64,000 nucleotides of DNA. Source: a virus. The stretch's first letter is position 1. Each line of letters begins with the position of its first letter. The stretch covers positions 1 to 64,000 of IMG/VR virus record IMGVR_UViG_3300021962_000054; one strand, 5' to 3'. This document shows positions 51,755 through 59,540 of the stretch, in pieces. The position numbers and the translations under genes were made by a program. The notes below the pieces were generated by a model, which saw only the letters and a program-made list of their open reading frames with translations, searched no databases and was not told where the DNA came from.

Positions 51755-52449
51755 CACTACCTATCGTCGATACAAAAGTTGTAGAAAACTTCTTTACTGA
51801 TGAAGAAGTAGATATGATTTTGCAAGAGTACCATAATGCAAATAGAGTTAGCAGAGAAAATCCATTCTACAGAGATGGCGTATTACAGAATTATACGCAA
51901 GGCATAATTGCTATCGACAACGGACGACAGGTTCATGTCAGGCAATTCGCTAGAACAGCAGAGTTGTTGAAAGCTAGACTGGCTATGCATTTTGGTGACG
52001 ACATCAATATCGGCACTGCGCACGTATTACGTAGCTATCAGCCATATAAATGTCACACAGACGGCGAGGACGGACAAGCAAAAATAGACGCTCAACATTA
52101 CGGAGCGTATACTTTTGTCATACCTTTAGAGACGGTTGATTCATATACGATAGTTTTCAATGAATATTTTGATAAAGGTAAATTATTAGACGAATGGTTC
52201 TTAGAAAACCCTGACATGCCTAAAAAAGATGTCATAACAGATGAAATTTATGAGAAGCACCTCAGCGCAGAATATAGAGAATATATGAGGTATCTTTCAA
52301 TCGATACTATTTTCCCTTGGAAAAGGGGATCATGTCTTGGGATGAGTAGATATAAGTTTCATGGTAGTGATAATTTTCCAACAAGAATGGAAAGTAAATT
52401 AGGAATTATAGTTTGGACTGTCTTCAATCACGGTCCTAAATCAATATAA
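51751..52449 (+). CDS. 2-oxoglutarate/Fe(II) oxygenase 1
   Basis: A 232-residue protein with an HxD motif at H102-T-D104 (KCHTDGED) and a distal H204 in KFHGSDNFP followed by R212. The double-stranded beta-helix strands around them (YTFVIPLE, LGIIVWTVF) fit prolyl-4-hydroxylase-like oxygenases. It is coupled to the SGNH-like gene upstream. The substrate may be a protein, sugar or nucleic acid. A tRNA-His gene follows after 2 bp. Confidence 0.65.
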   Translation: MTLPIVDTKVVENFFTDEEVDMILQEYHNANRVSRENPFYRDGVLQNYTQGIIAIDNGRQVHVRQFARTAELLKARLAMHFGDDINIGTAHVLRSYQPYKCHTDGEDGQAKIDAQHYGAYTFVIPLETVDSYTIVFNEYFDKGKLLDEWFLENPDMPKKDVITDEIYEKHLSAEYREYMRYLSIDTIFPWKRGSCLGMSRYKFHGSDNFPTRMESKLGIIVWTVFNHGPKSI

Positions 52450-52451
52450 TT

Positions 52452-52528
52452 GTGACCGTTGTCAAGTGGCCTAAGACCCCGGGTTGTGATCCCGGTATTC
52501 GTTGGTTCGAATCCAACCGGTCACCCCA
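52452..52528 (+). tRNA. tRNA-His (GTG)
   Basis: Loop TTGTGAT within CCGGG/CCCGG, GTGACCG/CGGTCAC acceptor, C73 as required for His, encoded CCA. The -1 base is T, so the extra G-1 is not encoded in the expected form. Confidence 0.93.
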
Positions 52529-52534
52529 TTTTTT

Positions 52535-52629
52535 GCCCCTGTAGTTTAATGGTAGAACACCTGTCTTATACACAGGCTTTGGCGCCAGATTAGCGCACAG
52601 TGTCGGTTCGACTCCGGCCGGGGGTACCA
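52535..52629 (+). tRNA. tRNA-Ile (TAT) with unusual long variable region
   Basis: Loop CTTATAC within CCTGT/ACAGG gives anticodon TAT (codon ATA). Acceptor GCCCCTG/CGGGGGT (G1-U72 wobble), T-arm GTCGG/CCGGC, encoded CCA. About 25 nt lie between anticodon and T stems and can form a stem, an arm length normally seen only in Leu, Ser and Tyr. Confidence 0.75.
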
Positions 52630-52631
52630 AC

Positions 52632-52639
52632 AGTAAATA
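52632..52639 (+). promoter_or_regulatory. Late-type promoter close to a start codon
   Basis: AGTAAATA; predicted start about 52645, at the ATG (52644). No Shine-Dalgarno. Confidence 0.4.
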
Positions 52640-52643
52640 AAAC

Positions 52644-53948
52644 ATGAAGCAAAACATCTATGTTTTACCAAAAGAGTTTACTAACTTAAGTTGGTCGAAA
52701 GATTATTCTTTTGCACACATAGATGATGCATTCAAGTTCGATTCCCCAAATTTTCTTGAAAACACTGTGGGGTTAGAAGAGATATTACAAAATAATAATC
52801 TGTTATGTGAATATAAATTGATAATCATATTTCCTATGCCTTTACAAAGCACGTATCTATTAGATGAAAATTACAAAGATAACAACACTAAATGGTTTAG
52901 TTTATTGGATAGATGTCTGTTACTTTGTAAAAATAGACCGGATACTAGGATAGTGTCTGGTACAGACTGGGATGAACATAATGTAAGCTGTTACGAAAAT
53001 AAAAGTTTGATCAAACTCATAATAGACAAATTTAGATATAACAGAGTTGATTTAGCAAAACTGACGTGGCTGTACAGCAACCCATTCGTTCCGGAATGGT
53101 TAGCGCAAGAAACATCATATGACAAAACAACGGTCAATAGTTTTTACTACAGTAGCTATCTACCACGTTGCAAAGAACTTATACTGTTGTTGGGAGAACC
53201 AGACTATTTTGTAAACAAAACCCATTGGTTTTTGAGTCTCAACAGAAATGTAAGACAGCACAGAACCAATCTAGCATATTGGTGGTACAAGAATAAACGA
53301 AGACCGGCTCATATAAGCTATCGAATGATGTCCGGTTCATATGAGGTAGCAGACAAAGCTCTTATAAAAAAATGGTTCAAAGGCATTAATTTAGGCTTTC
53401 ATGATAATAAAATGAAAGATCCCGAAAACTACTATGCATTTGTAGATTCTTTACCTTGGTGTCTTGACACACCGGATGCTAAAAAAACCCTTGATATCGA
53501 ATATCAAGATTGTCTCTCAAAAAAATTTATTAGTGAATCGGCGTGTTATATTCCTACAGAGACACATTGCACTAATGATTTATACTATAAAGGATTCATA
53601 ACAGAGAAGACATACAAAACATTCGTATTTGGAATGCCGTCAATCTGGATTTCATCAGCACATACTATCGAAGCCTGTAAAAAATTAGGTTTTCGATCTT
53701 TTGGCAAACTAATCAATGAAGAGTATGATAAAGAAGAAAATTTGTCCAAAAGAATGAATATGGTTTTGCGAGAGCTAGATCGAATACAAAAAATAGAAGA
53801 TATCACGTATTGGTATAGAAAGGGCATCGATATCTATAGACATAATTTTACCAAAATAAAAGAATTGACCGAAATAAATTACGTTGACAAAGTGGGAAAT
53901 TATCATGATATCTATGCTGCTAAGTATGGAACTATCTCTAATCTATAG
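52644..53948 (+). CDS. Glycosyltransferase-like protein
   Basis: A 434-residue protein. The C-terminal 130 residues (GFITEKTYKTFVFGMPSIW, then AHTIEACKKLGFRSFG and INEEYDKEENLSKRM) resemble the C-terminal nucleotide-sugar domain of fucosyltransferase/GT10-like phage proteins. A SLNRNVRQHRTNLAYWW stretch near residue 198 is seen in related phage ORFs. It probably modifies a glycan or DNA base. It starts at or near its mRNA 5' end. Confidence 0.55.
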   Translation: MKQNIYVLPKEFTNLSWSKDYSFAHIDDAFKFDSPNFLENTVGLEEILQNNNLLCEYKLIIIFPMPLQSTYLLDENYKDNNTKWFSLLDRCLLLCKNRPDTRIVSGTDWDEHNVSCYENKSLIKLIIDKFRYNRVDLAKLTWLYSNPFVPEWLAQETSYDKTTVNSFYYSSYLPRCKELILLLGEPDYFVNKTHWFLSLNRNVRQHRTNLAYWWYKNKRRPAHISYRMMSGSYEVADKALIKKWFKGINLGFHDNKMKDPENYYAFVDSLPWCLDTPDAKKTLDIEYQDCLSKKFISESACYIPTETHCTNDLYYKGFITEKTYKTFVFGMPSIWISSAHTIEACKKLGFRSFGKLINEEYDKEENLSKRMNMVLRELDRIQKIEDITYWYRKGIDIYRHNFTKIKELTEINYVDKVGNYHDIYAAKYGTISNL

Positions 53949-53973
53949 TATTTTTTCTATGGGTGATATAAAT

Positions 53974-54002
53974 TTGCATTGTTCCGACGAATATATTATA
54001 AT
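53974..54002 (+). promoter_or_regulatory. Possible sigma70-type promoter before tRNA-Lys
   Basis: TTGCAT, 17-bp spacer, TATAAT (53997-54002). The -35 is weak. Confidence 0.4.
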
Positions 54003-54034
54003 TCAAGATAGTGATTGTACACTTGAGATATTAC

Positions 54035-54110
54035 GGGACCTTAGCTCAGATGGTAGAGCAGTAGACTTTTAATCTATTGGTCGGGAGTTCGATCCTCCCA
54101 GGTCCTACCA
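54035..54110 (+). tRNA. tRNA-Lys (TTT)
   Basis: Loop CTTTTAA within GTAGA/TCTAT, GGGACCT/AGGTCCT acceptor (G1-U72), encoded CCA. Confidence 0.94.
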
Positions 54111-54116
54111 ATTTAT

Positions 54117-54192
54117 GGCCTCGTAGCTCAGGGGATAGAGCAACAGCCTTCTAAGCTGTGGGTCGCAGGTTCGAATCCTGCCGGGGTCGCCA
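54117..54192 (+). tRNA. tRNA-Arg (TCT)
   Basis: Loop CTTCTAA within ACAGC/GCTGT, GGCCTCG/CGGGGTC acceptor, G73, encoded CCA. Confidence 0.94.
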
Positions 54193-54205
54193 ATATGAGG
54201 TGTGT

Positions 54206-54823
54206 ATGAAGATAAAAGTTTATAACAAAAATATTATATACGCAGCGTTTACTACGCAAAAGGAACTGACGTTGACTATGTGTAGACCACAAGAGTATTA
54301 TGAGTGTGATAGCATTAAGTTACGCGGTAAAGTATTTTCATACGAAAAACTCGTCGACCACTATACACAAGATGATGGGCACTTGAGTTACTTTAGTATT
54401 TGGTCAGGCTTCAACATACCCAGTTATGTACTAGAAGATTTCTTTAGTAAGTTTGAATTGACCAAACGTGAACAAAAGCTGTATAACGTCACAAGACCTT
54501 ACAGCAATAAACCATATTATTTTATTGCTAGTAAAAAGAATGACACCGATACATTACGTCATGAATTAGTTCATGCGCACTACTATCTCAATCCTGTTTA
54601 TAAACAAGCAGCAAATACATTAGTAAAGCATATGCGACCCGATTTACGTAAAAAGTTAACAGCAGGGTTGAAAGAAAAAGGGTACACTAATAGTGTGATA
54701 GTAGATGAAATAAATGCTTACATGGCAACAAGCGGTACTAAGTATCTCAAGACAGAATTTGATTTAGAAGTGACAAGAAAAGATATAAAGCCATTCGTAG
54801 ATTTGGCTAAAACAGTTTTATGA
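54206..54823 (+). CDS. Putative zinc metallopeptidase (HExxH)
   Basis: A 205-residue protein with HELVHAHYY (H119-E120-x-x-H123), the zincin motif, and a later VDEINAYM helix whose Glu could be the third zinc ligand. The N-terminal 100 residues are unrecognised. A GAGGTG ribosome site precedes the ATG at 54206. Its last base abuts tRNA-Gly. The target protein is unknown; phage anti-host or morphogenesis roles are both possible. Confidence 0.6.
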   Translation: MKIKVYNKNIIYAAFTTQKELTLTMCRPQEYYECDSIKLRGKVFSYEKLVDHYTQDDGHLSYFSIWSGFNIPSYVLEDFFSKFELTKREQKLYNVTRPYSNKPYYFIASKKNDTDTLRHELVHAHYYLNPVYKQAANTLVKHMRPDLRKKLTAGLKEKGYTNSVIVDEINAYMATSGTKYLKTEFDLEVTRKDIKPFVDLAKTVL

Positions 54824-54897
54824 GCGGGATTAGTTTAATGGTAAAACAGCAGATTTCCAATCTTCGGTCGAGAGTTCGATTCTCTCATCCCGCTCCA
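54824..54897 (+). tRNA. tRNA-Gly (TCC)
   Basis: Loop TTTCCAA, GCGGGAT/ATCCCGC acceptor, T73 as for Gly, encoded CCA. It begins on the base after the preceding stop codon. Confidence 0.93.
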
Positions 54898-54917
54898 ATT
54901 ACAAAAGGTAAAGTTAT

Positions 54918-55157
54918 ATGATGGACAGCAAACAATTAGCGTTAGTATATCTCATGGAAGAGGCTAACCGCATGTCTAGTGTATGCACAAAAAATGTGCA
55001 TAGCCTTGATAAACGTAAAGCTAAAAAACAATTAGAAGAGCAACTAGGAAAGTTGTTTTCTGCTATGCGCGAAGTAGGAGAAGAGTTTGATATAGATGAA
55101 GATTCTACTATGGTTCATGCAGAAAAAGAATATCTGCGAAGATTAGAAGAGAAATAA
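54918..55157 (+). CDS. Small helical hypothetical protein
   Basis: A 79-residue, all-helical, acidic protein (LALVYLMEEANRMSSVCTK, then KQLEEQLGKLFSAM). The paired Glu helices loosely recall MazG-type pyrophosphohydrolases, but the full metal motif is missing. Unknown function. Confidence 0.6.
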   Translation: MMDSKQLALVYLMEEANRMSSVCTKNVHSLDKRKAKKQLEEQLGKLFSAMREVGEEFDIDEDSTMVHAEKEYLRRLEEK

Positions 55158-55159
55158 TA

Positions 55160-55909
55160 TTAGCTGAATTCTAGATCGTCTATGTGCCTGTAATCTTGTA
55201 TGCACTCATTGACACAATCAATAAGTTGATCATGATTACCGATCGCAGTTGAATAGTTGATATTATTTGGTTGTTTTCGATATGTAAATTCTTTTATATG
55301 ATCAGGAATTTCGTCGAAAGATAATTCTATTATGTTTCTATTAGTTGTAGTCAAGAATTTTTTGAGCTTTTCCAATAGTAGTACATCTAACACAGCACGA
55401 CATATTATTGTTTTACAATCATATTTGAATTTATATTCCATATCATTAGCTTTCATCGCATGATAAAACCAGCTGCTTGCTACGTCATAGATATCTCGTT
55501 GTAGATAGTATATTTTATCAAATCGATCAAATGGAATCAATTTACTGATTTCTTGAAAAATAAATTGTTGATCATAGTCGAGTTCATAATCTGCTTTACT
55601 TAGTGGAAATGTTCTAGATAGAGGACCACAAATGAAAGGTTTGTAGTTGTTAGTATAGGTGAGCATTGTTCCCCATAATTTAGCAACAACTGCCTGATGG
55701 CTAAAAATCTCATTGATCTGATCATGCCATTTTTTGATATAAAACTCTTTTCTTGATTTTTTTATAAAAAAGTTGGGATGGATACTACTAGAGCTTTCAT
55801 GGGGAAAGTTTAGTTTTTCGTGATGATTATGGCAATCATATTTTTTTACAAGATATTCATTGAATATGGTCGATCTTGATCTGGGGGTAGAGCAAACTAA
55901 AATTCGCAT
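55160..55909 (-). CDS. Sulfotransferase-like protein 1
   Basis: A 249-residue protein beginning MRILVCSTPRSRSTIFNEYL, a 5'-PSB-like loop for PAPS binding. A later YYLQRDIYDVASSWFY (near residue 145) matches the 3'-PB region with the RDxxxxxxS pattern. Sulfotransferases move sulfate from PAPS to sugars, peptides or lipids. The ATG at 55909 was chosen because it starts directly at the motif; the frame upstream runs through a tRNA gene. It is related in layout to the gene at 56069. Confidence 0.7.
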   Translation of the reverse strand: MRILVCSTPRSRSTIFNEYLVKKYDCHNHHEKLNFPHESSSSIHPNFFIKKSRKEFYIKKWHDQINEIFSHQAVVAKLWGTMLTYTNNYKPFICGPLSRTFPLSKADYELDYDQQFIFQEISKLIPFDRFDKIYYLQRDIYDVASSWFYHAMKANDMEYKFKYDCKTIICRAVLDVLLLEKLKKFLTTTNRNIIELSFDEIPDHIKEFTYRKQPNNINYSTAIGNHDQLIDCVNECIQDYRHIDDLEFS

Positions 55910-55939
55910 GATGATATATTTATTTTGGAATAATATTGG

Positions 55940-55967
55940 TTGACAATTTGCGTATAATAAGTATAAT
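55940..55967 (+). promoter_or_regulatory. Perfect-consensus sigma70 promoter before tRNA-Leu
   Basis: TTGACA (55940-55945), 16-bp spacer, TATAAT (55962-55967), about 18 bp before the tRNA. The tRNA lies on the opposite strand to both neighbouring genes. Confidence 0.85.
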
Positions 55968-55984
55968 ATATAAACAATATATGA

Positions 55985-56067
55985 GCCCAGGTGGTGGAAT
56001 GGTATACACGGTGGTCTTAGAAGCCACTGCCTTGTGCATGGAGGTTCGAGTCCTCTCCTGGGCACCA
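55985..56067 (+). tRNA. tRNA-Leu (TAG)
   Basis: Loop CTTAGAA within GTGGT/GCCAC, long variable arm, GCCCAGG/CCTGGGC acceptor, encoded CCA. It lies between two minus-strand sulfotransferase-like genes with its own promoter. Confidence 0.94.
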
Positions 56068-56068
56068 T

Positions 56069-56830
56069 CTATGTAAAATCGATCTTATCAGCATAGACTT
56101 GTAATTTGTTTATTTTTTCATGTATCAATCCTTCTATGTCAGCATAGTTTGTTATAAGATCCTTGTAATTGTTTTCTAAATCTAAGATTGTATTGCTCTT
56201 TACGAAATTTTGTTCGCAAAAAGCAGGTAATGTATCATAATGTAAATCTATCACAGAGAGTCCAATATTTTTTATAAAGGTGTTTATTTTTTGCTGTATC
56301 AGATATTCTAGTACTTTAAGATCTATGACTTTATGCATTTCGTCTGTGATAGTGATGGGTCTTTTTTTGATTTGATAATCCTTATGCCAGTAATTTGTAT
56401 GCACCATCCATTTGTTTTTATAATCGGCATATAGATAGCTCATTGTGCTGTCTACTGGATCCCTGTCGATATTATAAATCGCATCATACTTTTTGAAGTC
56501 ATAGGTGCTGCTAATGTTTTGGATGTATTGGAAATCATCTAAATCATTATAAAGAAGAAGGTGTTTTGGAAAAAACTTTATCACGAATCCTCTAGGGTCA
56601 GAAAATAGCTCTTCTGTAAATTTTTTAGTTTGGGTCTCAAATTGATCAAGTTCTATTTTATAATTCCTAAGTTGTAGTTTGGGCACTAATCTGAGTAACG
56701 GGTCGATTTGTAGCGAAAGCGGAATTCTGTGATAGTATTCCATTTTATTTGATATTTTATAAAATTCGGCTAATGTATAACATAATAAACTACTTCTAGT
56801 TCTATGTCTGGAAACAATAAGGATACGCAT
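56069..56830 (-). CDS. Sulfotransferase-like protein 2
   Basis: A 253-residue paralogue of the gene at 55160. It begins MRILIVSRHRTRSSLLCYTLA, the PAPS-loop position, and has AIYNIDRDPVDSTMSYLY near residue 132, matching the RDPxDxxxS 3'-phosphate site. Product may sulfate a glycan or lipid. Its C-terminus ends two bases after tRNA-Leu on the other strand. Two copies suggest different acceptors. Confidence 0.7.
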   Translation of the reverse strand: MRILIVSRHRTRSSLLCYTLAEFYKISNKMEYYHRIPLSLQIDPLLRLVPKLQLRNYKIELDQFETQTKKFTEELFSDPRGFVIKFFPKHLLLYNDLDDFQYIQNISSTYDFKKYDAIYNIDRDPVDSTMSYLYADYKNKWMVHTNYWHKDYQIKKRPITITDEMHKVIDLKVLEYLIQQKINTFIKNIGLSVIDLHYDTLPAFCEQNFVKSNTILDLENNYKDLITNYADIEGLIHEKINKLQVYADKIDFT

Positions 56831-56897
56831 CTAGGATTACCTTTATTTTTGAATGAATCAAGGGTATTTAGTATAATAATCATACGGAGATTAGCTT

Positions 56898-57065
56898 ATG
56901 AAACAGGTAACTTTGGAAAATATTTATAACAAGGAACGATATACCAGTGTGGGTAAGCAAACTAAAAAGTATATTGATGGGGTTGAATACATAAAAGTTG
57001 TTTTGGAAGGAACTCAGCGAGAAGTATTAATTCGCAGAGACTATGTAAAGAAGGTAAATAAATAA
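56898..57065 (+). CDS. Small hypothetical protein upstream of HNH gene
   Basis: A 55-residue basic ORF (MKQVTLENIYNKERYTSVGK...) with GGAG 8 bp before the ATG. Beta-rich, possibly DNA-binding. It precedes the HNH gene by 9 bp, so the two are likely co-transcribed. Confidence 0.6.
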   Translation: MKQVTLENIYNKERYTSVGKQTKKYIDGVEYIKVVLEGTQREVLIRRDYVKKVNK

Positions 57066-57074
57066 AGAGGACAT

Positions 57075-57635
57075 ATGGCAGTTTTAGCATTAGATATCAG
57101 TGGAAATCCTCGACAGTGGATAAGTCACGACATGGCTATCGTTTACCATGCAAAAAAATCTGTCGCTTGGTCTTTAGGAGAAGTGATCGCGAAGTATAGG
57201 GGCGGCTACCAAAATAACGGTAATCAATCCTATATCGAAACTCCTAGCATAATAGCTATCAGGGGAAATGGGTTCAATCCTGCAAGACAGGGACGGGTAA
57301 CATTGACAAATAAAACTTTATTCGGTCGAGACAGACATATCTGTGCCTATTGCGGAGGACATTTCCCCAACACTACCCAATTGAGCAGAGATCATATCGT
57401 ACCACGTAGCAAAGGCGGAGTAGACGATTGGATGAATGTTGTCACTGCTTGTAAACGTTGCAACACACATAAGGGTCAAAAGTCACTGAAAGAGGCACGC
57501 CTTGAGTTGATCTATGTACCTTATGTTCCTAATCATTTTGAGAATCTTATATTACAAAATAGGAATATCCTCGCGGATCAAATGGAATATCTACTATCTG
57601 GTGTACCCAAACATAGTAGAGTTTTGTTATGCTAG
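57075..57635 (+). CDS. HNH endonuclease
   Basis: A 186-residue protein with a classical HNH domain at about residues 90-140: CAYCGG, LSRDHIVPRSKGGVDDWMNVV and CKRCNTHKG. All metal and catalytic residues of the McrA-like HNH fold are present. The N-terminal 75 residues may bind DNA. In T4-like phages such proteins can be homing endonucleases or packaging-associated nucleases. An AGAGGACA ribosome site precedes it; its end overlaps the next gene by 7 bp. Confidence 0.85.
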   Translation: MAVLALDISGNPRQWISHDMAIVYHAKKSVAWSLGEVIAKYRGGYQNNGNQSYIETPSIIAIRGNGFNPARQGRVTLTNKTLFGRDRHICAYCGGHFPNTTQLSRDHIVPRSKGGVDDWMNVVTACKRCNTHKGQKSLKEARLELIYVPYVPNHFENLILQNRNILADQMEYLLSGVPKHSRVLLC

Positions 57636-58198
57636 TTCAAAAGAATAAATTCGAGGTTCCATATTACATTTATAAAGTAGAAGATCATGAGGATCTAAAG
57701 TCCAAATTGATTCCTTTACTTGAGAAGATAGATGGAATCAATTCTGTACAGAGTTTTGAAACAATAAGCAAGTCAGATTGGAATACTAATCAGGATGCCA
57801 CTTATTTTAGAAAAAATTTCGTATTGAACAAAGAACCTAATTATTATTCTCTATTGGAACATCATATAGACAAAATTATTCATGAAGTTATTCCTGATAA
57901 AAATAAGAAATCTTTTTATGTGGGTCAAGGATGGTTTCACCAGTATAAAAAGATGAATTATTATTTTTATCACTGGCATCCGGGTTCAAGATGGGCATTA
58001 GTATACTATCTAGAGTTACCGGAAGATGGTCCTAAAACCGAGTTTGAAAACGAGTTTGGATTACCAATATGTCCTGATGTAAAAGAAGGAGATATACTCA
58101 TTTTTCCTAGCTGGATAAAACATCGGAGCCCTCCCAACAAATCTGTCGGTAGAAAGACAATTATTGCCTTTAATCTTGTAGAAAAAGAATCAGTATAG
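57629..58198 (+). CDS. 2-oxoglutarate/Fe(II) oxygenase 2 (2OG-FeII_Oxy_5-like)
   Basis: A 189-residue protein with H115-W-H117 (FYHWHPGSRWALVYYL), the HxH form used by the 2OG-FeII_Oxy_5 family, and a distal H165 in WIKHRSPPN with R175. It overlaps the HNH gene by 7 bp. A role in hydroxylating a phage or host component is inferred; related genes are scattered in marine myoviruses. Confidence 0.7.
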   Translation: MLVQKNKFEVPYYIYKVEDHEDLKSKLIPLLEKIDGINSVQSFETISKSDWNTNQDATYFRKNFVLNKEPNYYSLLEHHIDKIIHEVIPDKNKKSFYVGQGWFHQYKKMNYYFYHWHPGSRWALVYYLELPEDGPKTEFENEFGLPICPDVKEGDILIFPSWIKHRSPPNKSVGRKTIIAFNLVEKESV

Positions 58199-58206
58199 TA
58201 CACTGA

Positions 58207-58214
58207 TCTAAATA
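58207..58214 (+). promoter_or_regulatory. Late-type promoter just before tRNA-Thr
   Basis: TCTAAATA; predicted start 58220, three bases before the tRNA. Confidence 0.35.
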
Positions 58215-58222
58215 AACGAGTC

Positions 58223-58297
58223 GCCCACTTAGCACAGCGGTAGTGCAACTGATTTGTAATCAGTAGGTCGGGAGTTCAAATCTCTCAGTGGGCACCA
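58223..58297 (+). tRNA. tRNA-Thr (TGT)
   Basis: Loop TTTGTAA within ACTGA/TCAGT, GCCCACT/AGTGGGC acceptor, encoded CCA. Confidence 0.95.
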
Positions 58298-58308
58298 TCT
58301 CTTTTAGC

Positions 58309-58316
58309 TATAAATA
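58309..58316 (+). promoter_or_regulatory. Perfect late promoter before a small membrane protein
   Basis: TATAAATA, 33 bp before the ATG at 58349, with an AAGGAG ribosome site. Confidence 0.6.
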
Positions 58317-58348
58317 TAATAGTAACCCTAACATAAGGAGAAATTATT

Positions 58349-58507
58349 ATGTCATTTGAAGTAATATTGGCTATCATAGTTTTAGTAGGTTTTGGAGCAT
58401 TTCTATACCTCAGAAAAAAGAAAGCAGACGCTAATCGTGGTGCTAATGGAAGCAGCGGAAGCGGCGGCGAAATTCCAAAAACTGACGGAAAAGATAGTCT
58501 AAAATAA
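58349..58507 (+). CDS. Small single-pass membrane protein
   Basis: A 52-residue protein: one N-terminal membrane helix (residues 4-21), then a basic stop-transfer stretch (LRKKK) and a Gly/Ser-rich cytoplasmic tail. It has its own perfect late promoter. Unknown role; small inner-membrane proteins of this type can act in lysis or superinfection exclusion. Confidence 0.65.
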   Translation: MSFEVILAIIVLVGFGAFLYLRKKKADANRGANGSSGSGGEIPKTDGKDSLK

Positions 58508-58510
58508 GAA

Positions 58511-58534
58511 TTGTACAGCTTTTGTACTGTACAA
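58511..58534 (+). terminator. Hairpin after the small membrane protein
   Basis: TTGTACAG, 8-nt loop, CTGTACAA. No clear T-run follows; weak terminator or 3'-stabilising hairpin. Confidence 0.4.
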
Positions 58535-58558
58535 AACTTCTACATTTCGGCCAGTAAG

Positions 58559-58566
58559 TATAAATA
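58559..58566 (+). promoter_or_regulatory. Perfect late promoter before the EF-hand gene
   Basis: TATAAATA, 43 bp before the ATG at 58609; a CAGGAG ribosome site is present. Confidence 0.65.
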
Positions 58567-58608
58567 AGTTTGTGCAAGGATGCACAATCTACTATACAGG
58601 AGTTCGTT

Positions 58609-58860
58609 ATGAAGAAGTTAGCAATTGGTCTATTGGCATTGGTTTCTGTAACAGCAATGGCACAGGATCGTGTCAGCAAGTTTGATAAAAACGGTGACGC
58701 AAAGGTAGACTTTGCTGAACTAACATCAGTATGTGAAGTTAGCCAGAATCTTTTTATGAAGGCTGACAAGGATAATGATGGTGCATTGAGTAATGGTGAG
58801 ATGCGTACTGCTAAAGCATATTTGTTTAGCAAGTGCGGTAAGGAAGAAAAGAACGCCTGA
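58609..58860 (+). CDS. Exported EF-hand protein
   Basis: An 83-residue protein with a signal peptide (MKKLAIGLLALVSVTAMA, cleavage before QD) and two EF-hand loops: DKNGDAKVDFAE near residue 26 and DKDNDGALSNGE near 54, each with the Dx(D/N)xDGx6E pattern. Two Cys could form a disulfide in the periplasm. It would bind calcium outside the cytoplasm, perhaps stabilising an envelope or virion component. Own late promoter and strong terminator make it a single-gene unit. Confidence 0.85.
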   Translation: MKKLAIGLLALVSVTAMAQDRVSKFDKNGDAKVDFAELTSVCEVSQNLFMKADKDNDGALSNGEMRTAKAYLFSKCGKEEKNA

Positions 58861-58900
58861 TAGTAGGTGTTAGTTTTACAACTCACCTCCAGAGGGTTGT

Positions 58901-58926
58901 GGGGCGATAGAAATATCGCCCCTTTT
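58901..58926 (+). terminator. Strong intrinsic terminator after the EF-hand gene
   Basis: GGGGCGATA, GAAA loop, TATCGCCCC, then TTTT. Confidence 0.92.
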
Positions 58927-58934
58927 GTTTAGGC

Positions 58935-58942
58935 CATAAATA
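58935..58942 (+). promoter_or_regulatory. Late-type promoter close to a start codon
   Basis: CATAAATA; predicted start 58948, two bases before the ATG at 58950. No Shine-Dalgarno. Confidence 0.5.
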
Positions 58943-58949
58943 AAAATAT

Positions 58950-59528
58950 ATGAATTTGCGCGAAGTAGACAATTTTTTTCCTATTTTCTTACAAAAAGAC
59001 CTAATGGCTACCATACTCAAGACTGACTTTGTATGGGGATATACACGTAGCATCAATTCTGAAGATCAACTTCTTGTGCAAAAATGGTTGAAAAATGAAA
59101 GAGTCGTAGACGATTATGCATTTGTTCATATCCTTGACTTAGAAAGCGGAAAAGATAAAAGTTTGCTAGCGAATATAAAATTTTACATTCAAAAACATTT
59201 CAATGTCGAGGTGAATCAAATATTACGGGGAAGGTTTATTTTCTCTCCACCCAATTCTAAAGCACGTCCAGATAATATATTGATGCCACATATTGACTTA
59301 ATGACCCCTCATCAAACTCTGCTTTATTATATAAACACTAATGATGCCGAGACTGTATTTTTTGATCAATCATATAATGAACAGTTGCTAAATTATATTT
59401 TACCTGACACCTATTACGCTGTAAAACCAAAACAAGGCAAGGCTGTATTATTTGACGGACTGATACATCATGCTGGTAGGATATCAAATCAAGATAAAAG
59501 AATTTTACTAAGTGTCAATTTCATCTAA
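58950..59528 (+). CDS. 2-oxoglutarate/Fe(II) oxygenase 3
   Basis: A 192-residue protein with H114-I-D116 (LMPHIDLMTPHQTLLYYIN), distal H173/H174 in GLIHHAGR and R184 before the last strand. It is clearly paralogous to the gene at 62254 (shared VEVNQILR, THQT/PHQT and LFDGL). Probably hydroxylates a protein or glycan. Start at the mRNA 5' end is suggested by the adjacent late promoter. Confidence 0.75.
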   Translation: MNLREVDNFFPIFLQKDLMATILKTDFVWGYTRSINSEDQLLVQKWLKNERVVDDYAFVHILDLESGKDKSLLANIKFYIQKHFNVEVNQILRGRFIFSPPNSKARPDNILMPHIDLMTPHQTLLYYINTNDAETVFFDQSYNEQLLNYILPDTYYAVKPKQGKAVLFDGLIHHAGRISNQDKRILLSVNFI

Positions 59529-59531
59529 ATA
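59524..59531 (+). promoter_or_regulatory. Late-type promoter just before tRNA-Asn
   Basis: TCTAAATA spans the stop codon of the upstream gene; predicted start 59537, four bases before the tRNA. Its TAA is also a stop codon, so chance is possible. Confidence 0.3.
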
Positions 59532-59540
59532 TCAAAGTGT

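Noticed and set aside
55910-56068. 53-residue N-terminal extension of sulfotransferase-like protein 1
   Set aside because: It is the antisense of tRNA-Leu and its promoter; MRIL at 55909 starts exactly at the PAPS-loop strand as in the paralogue.
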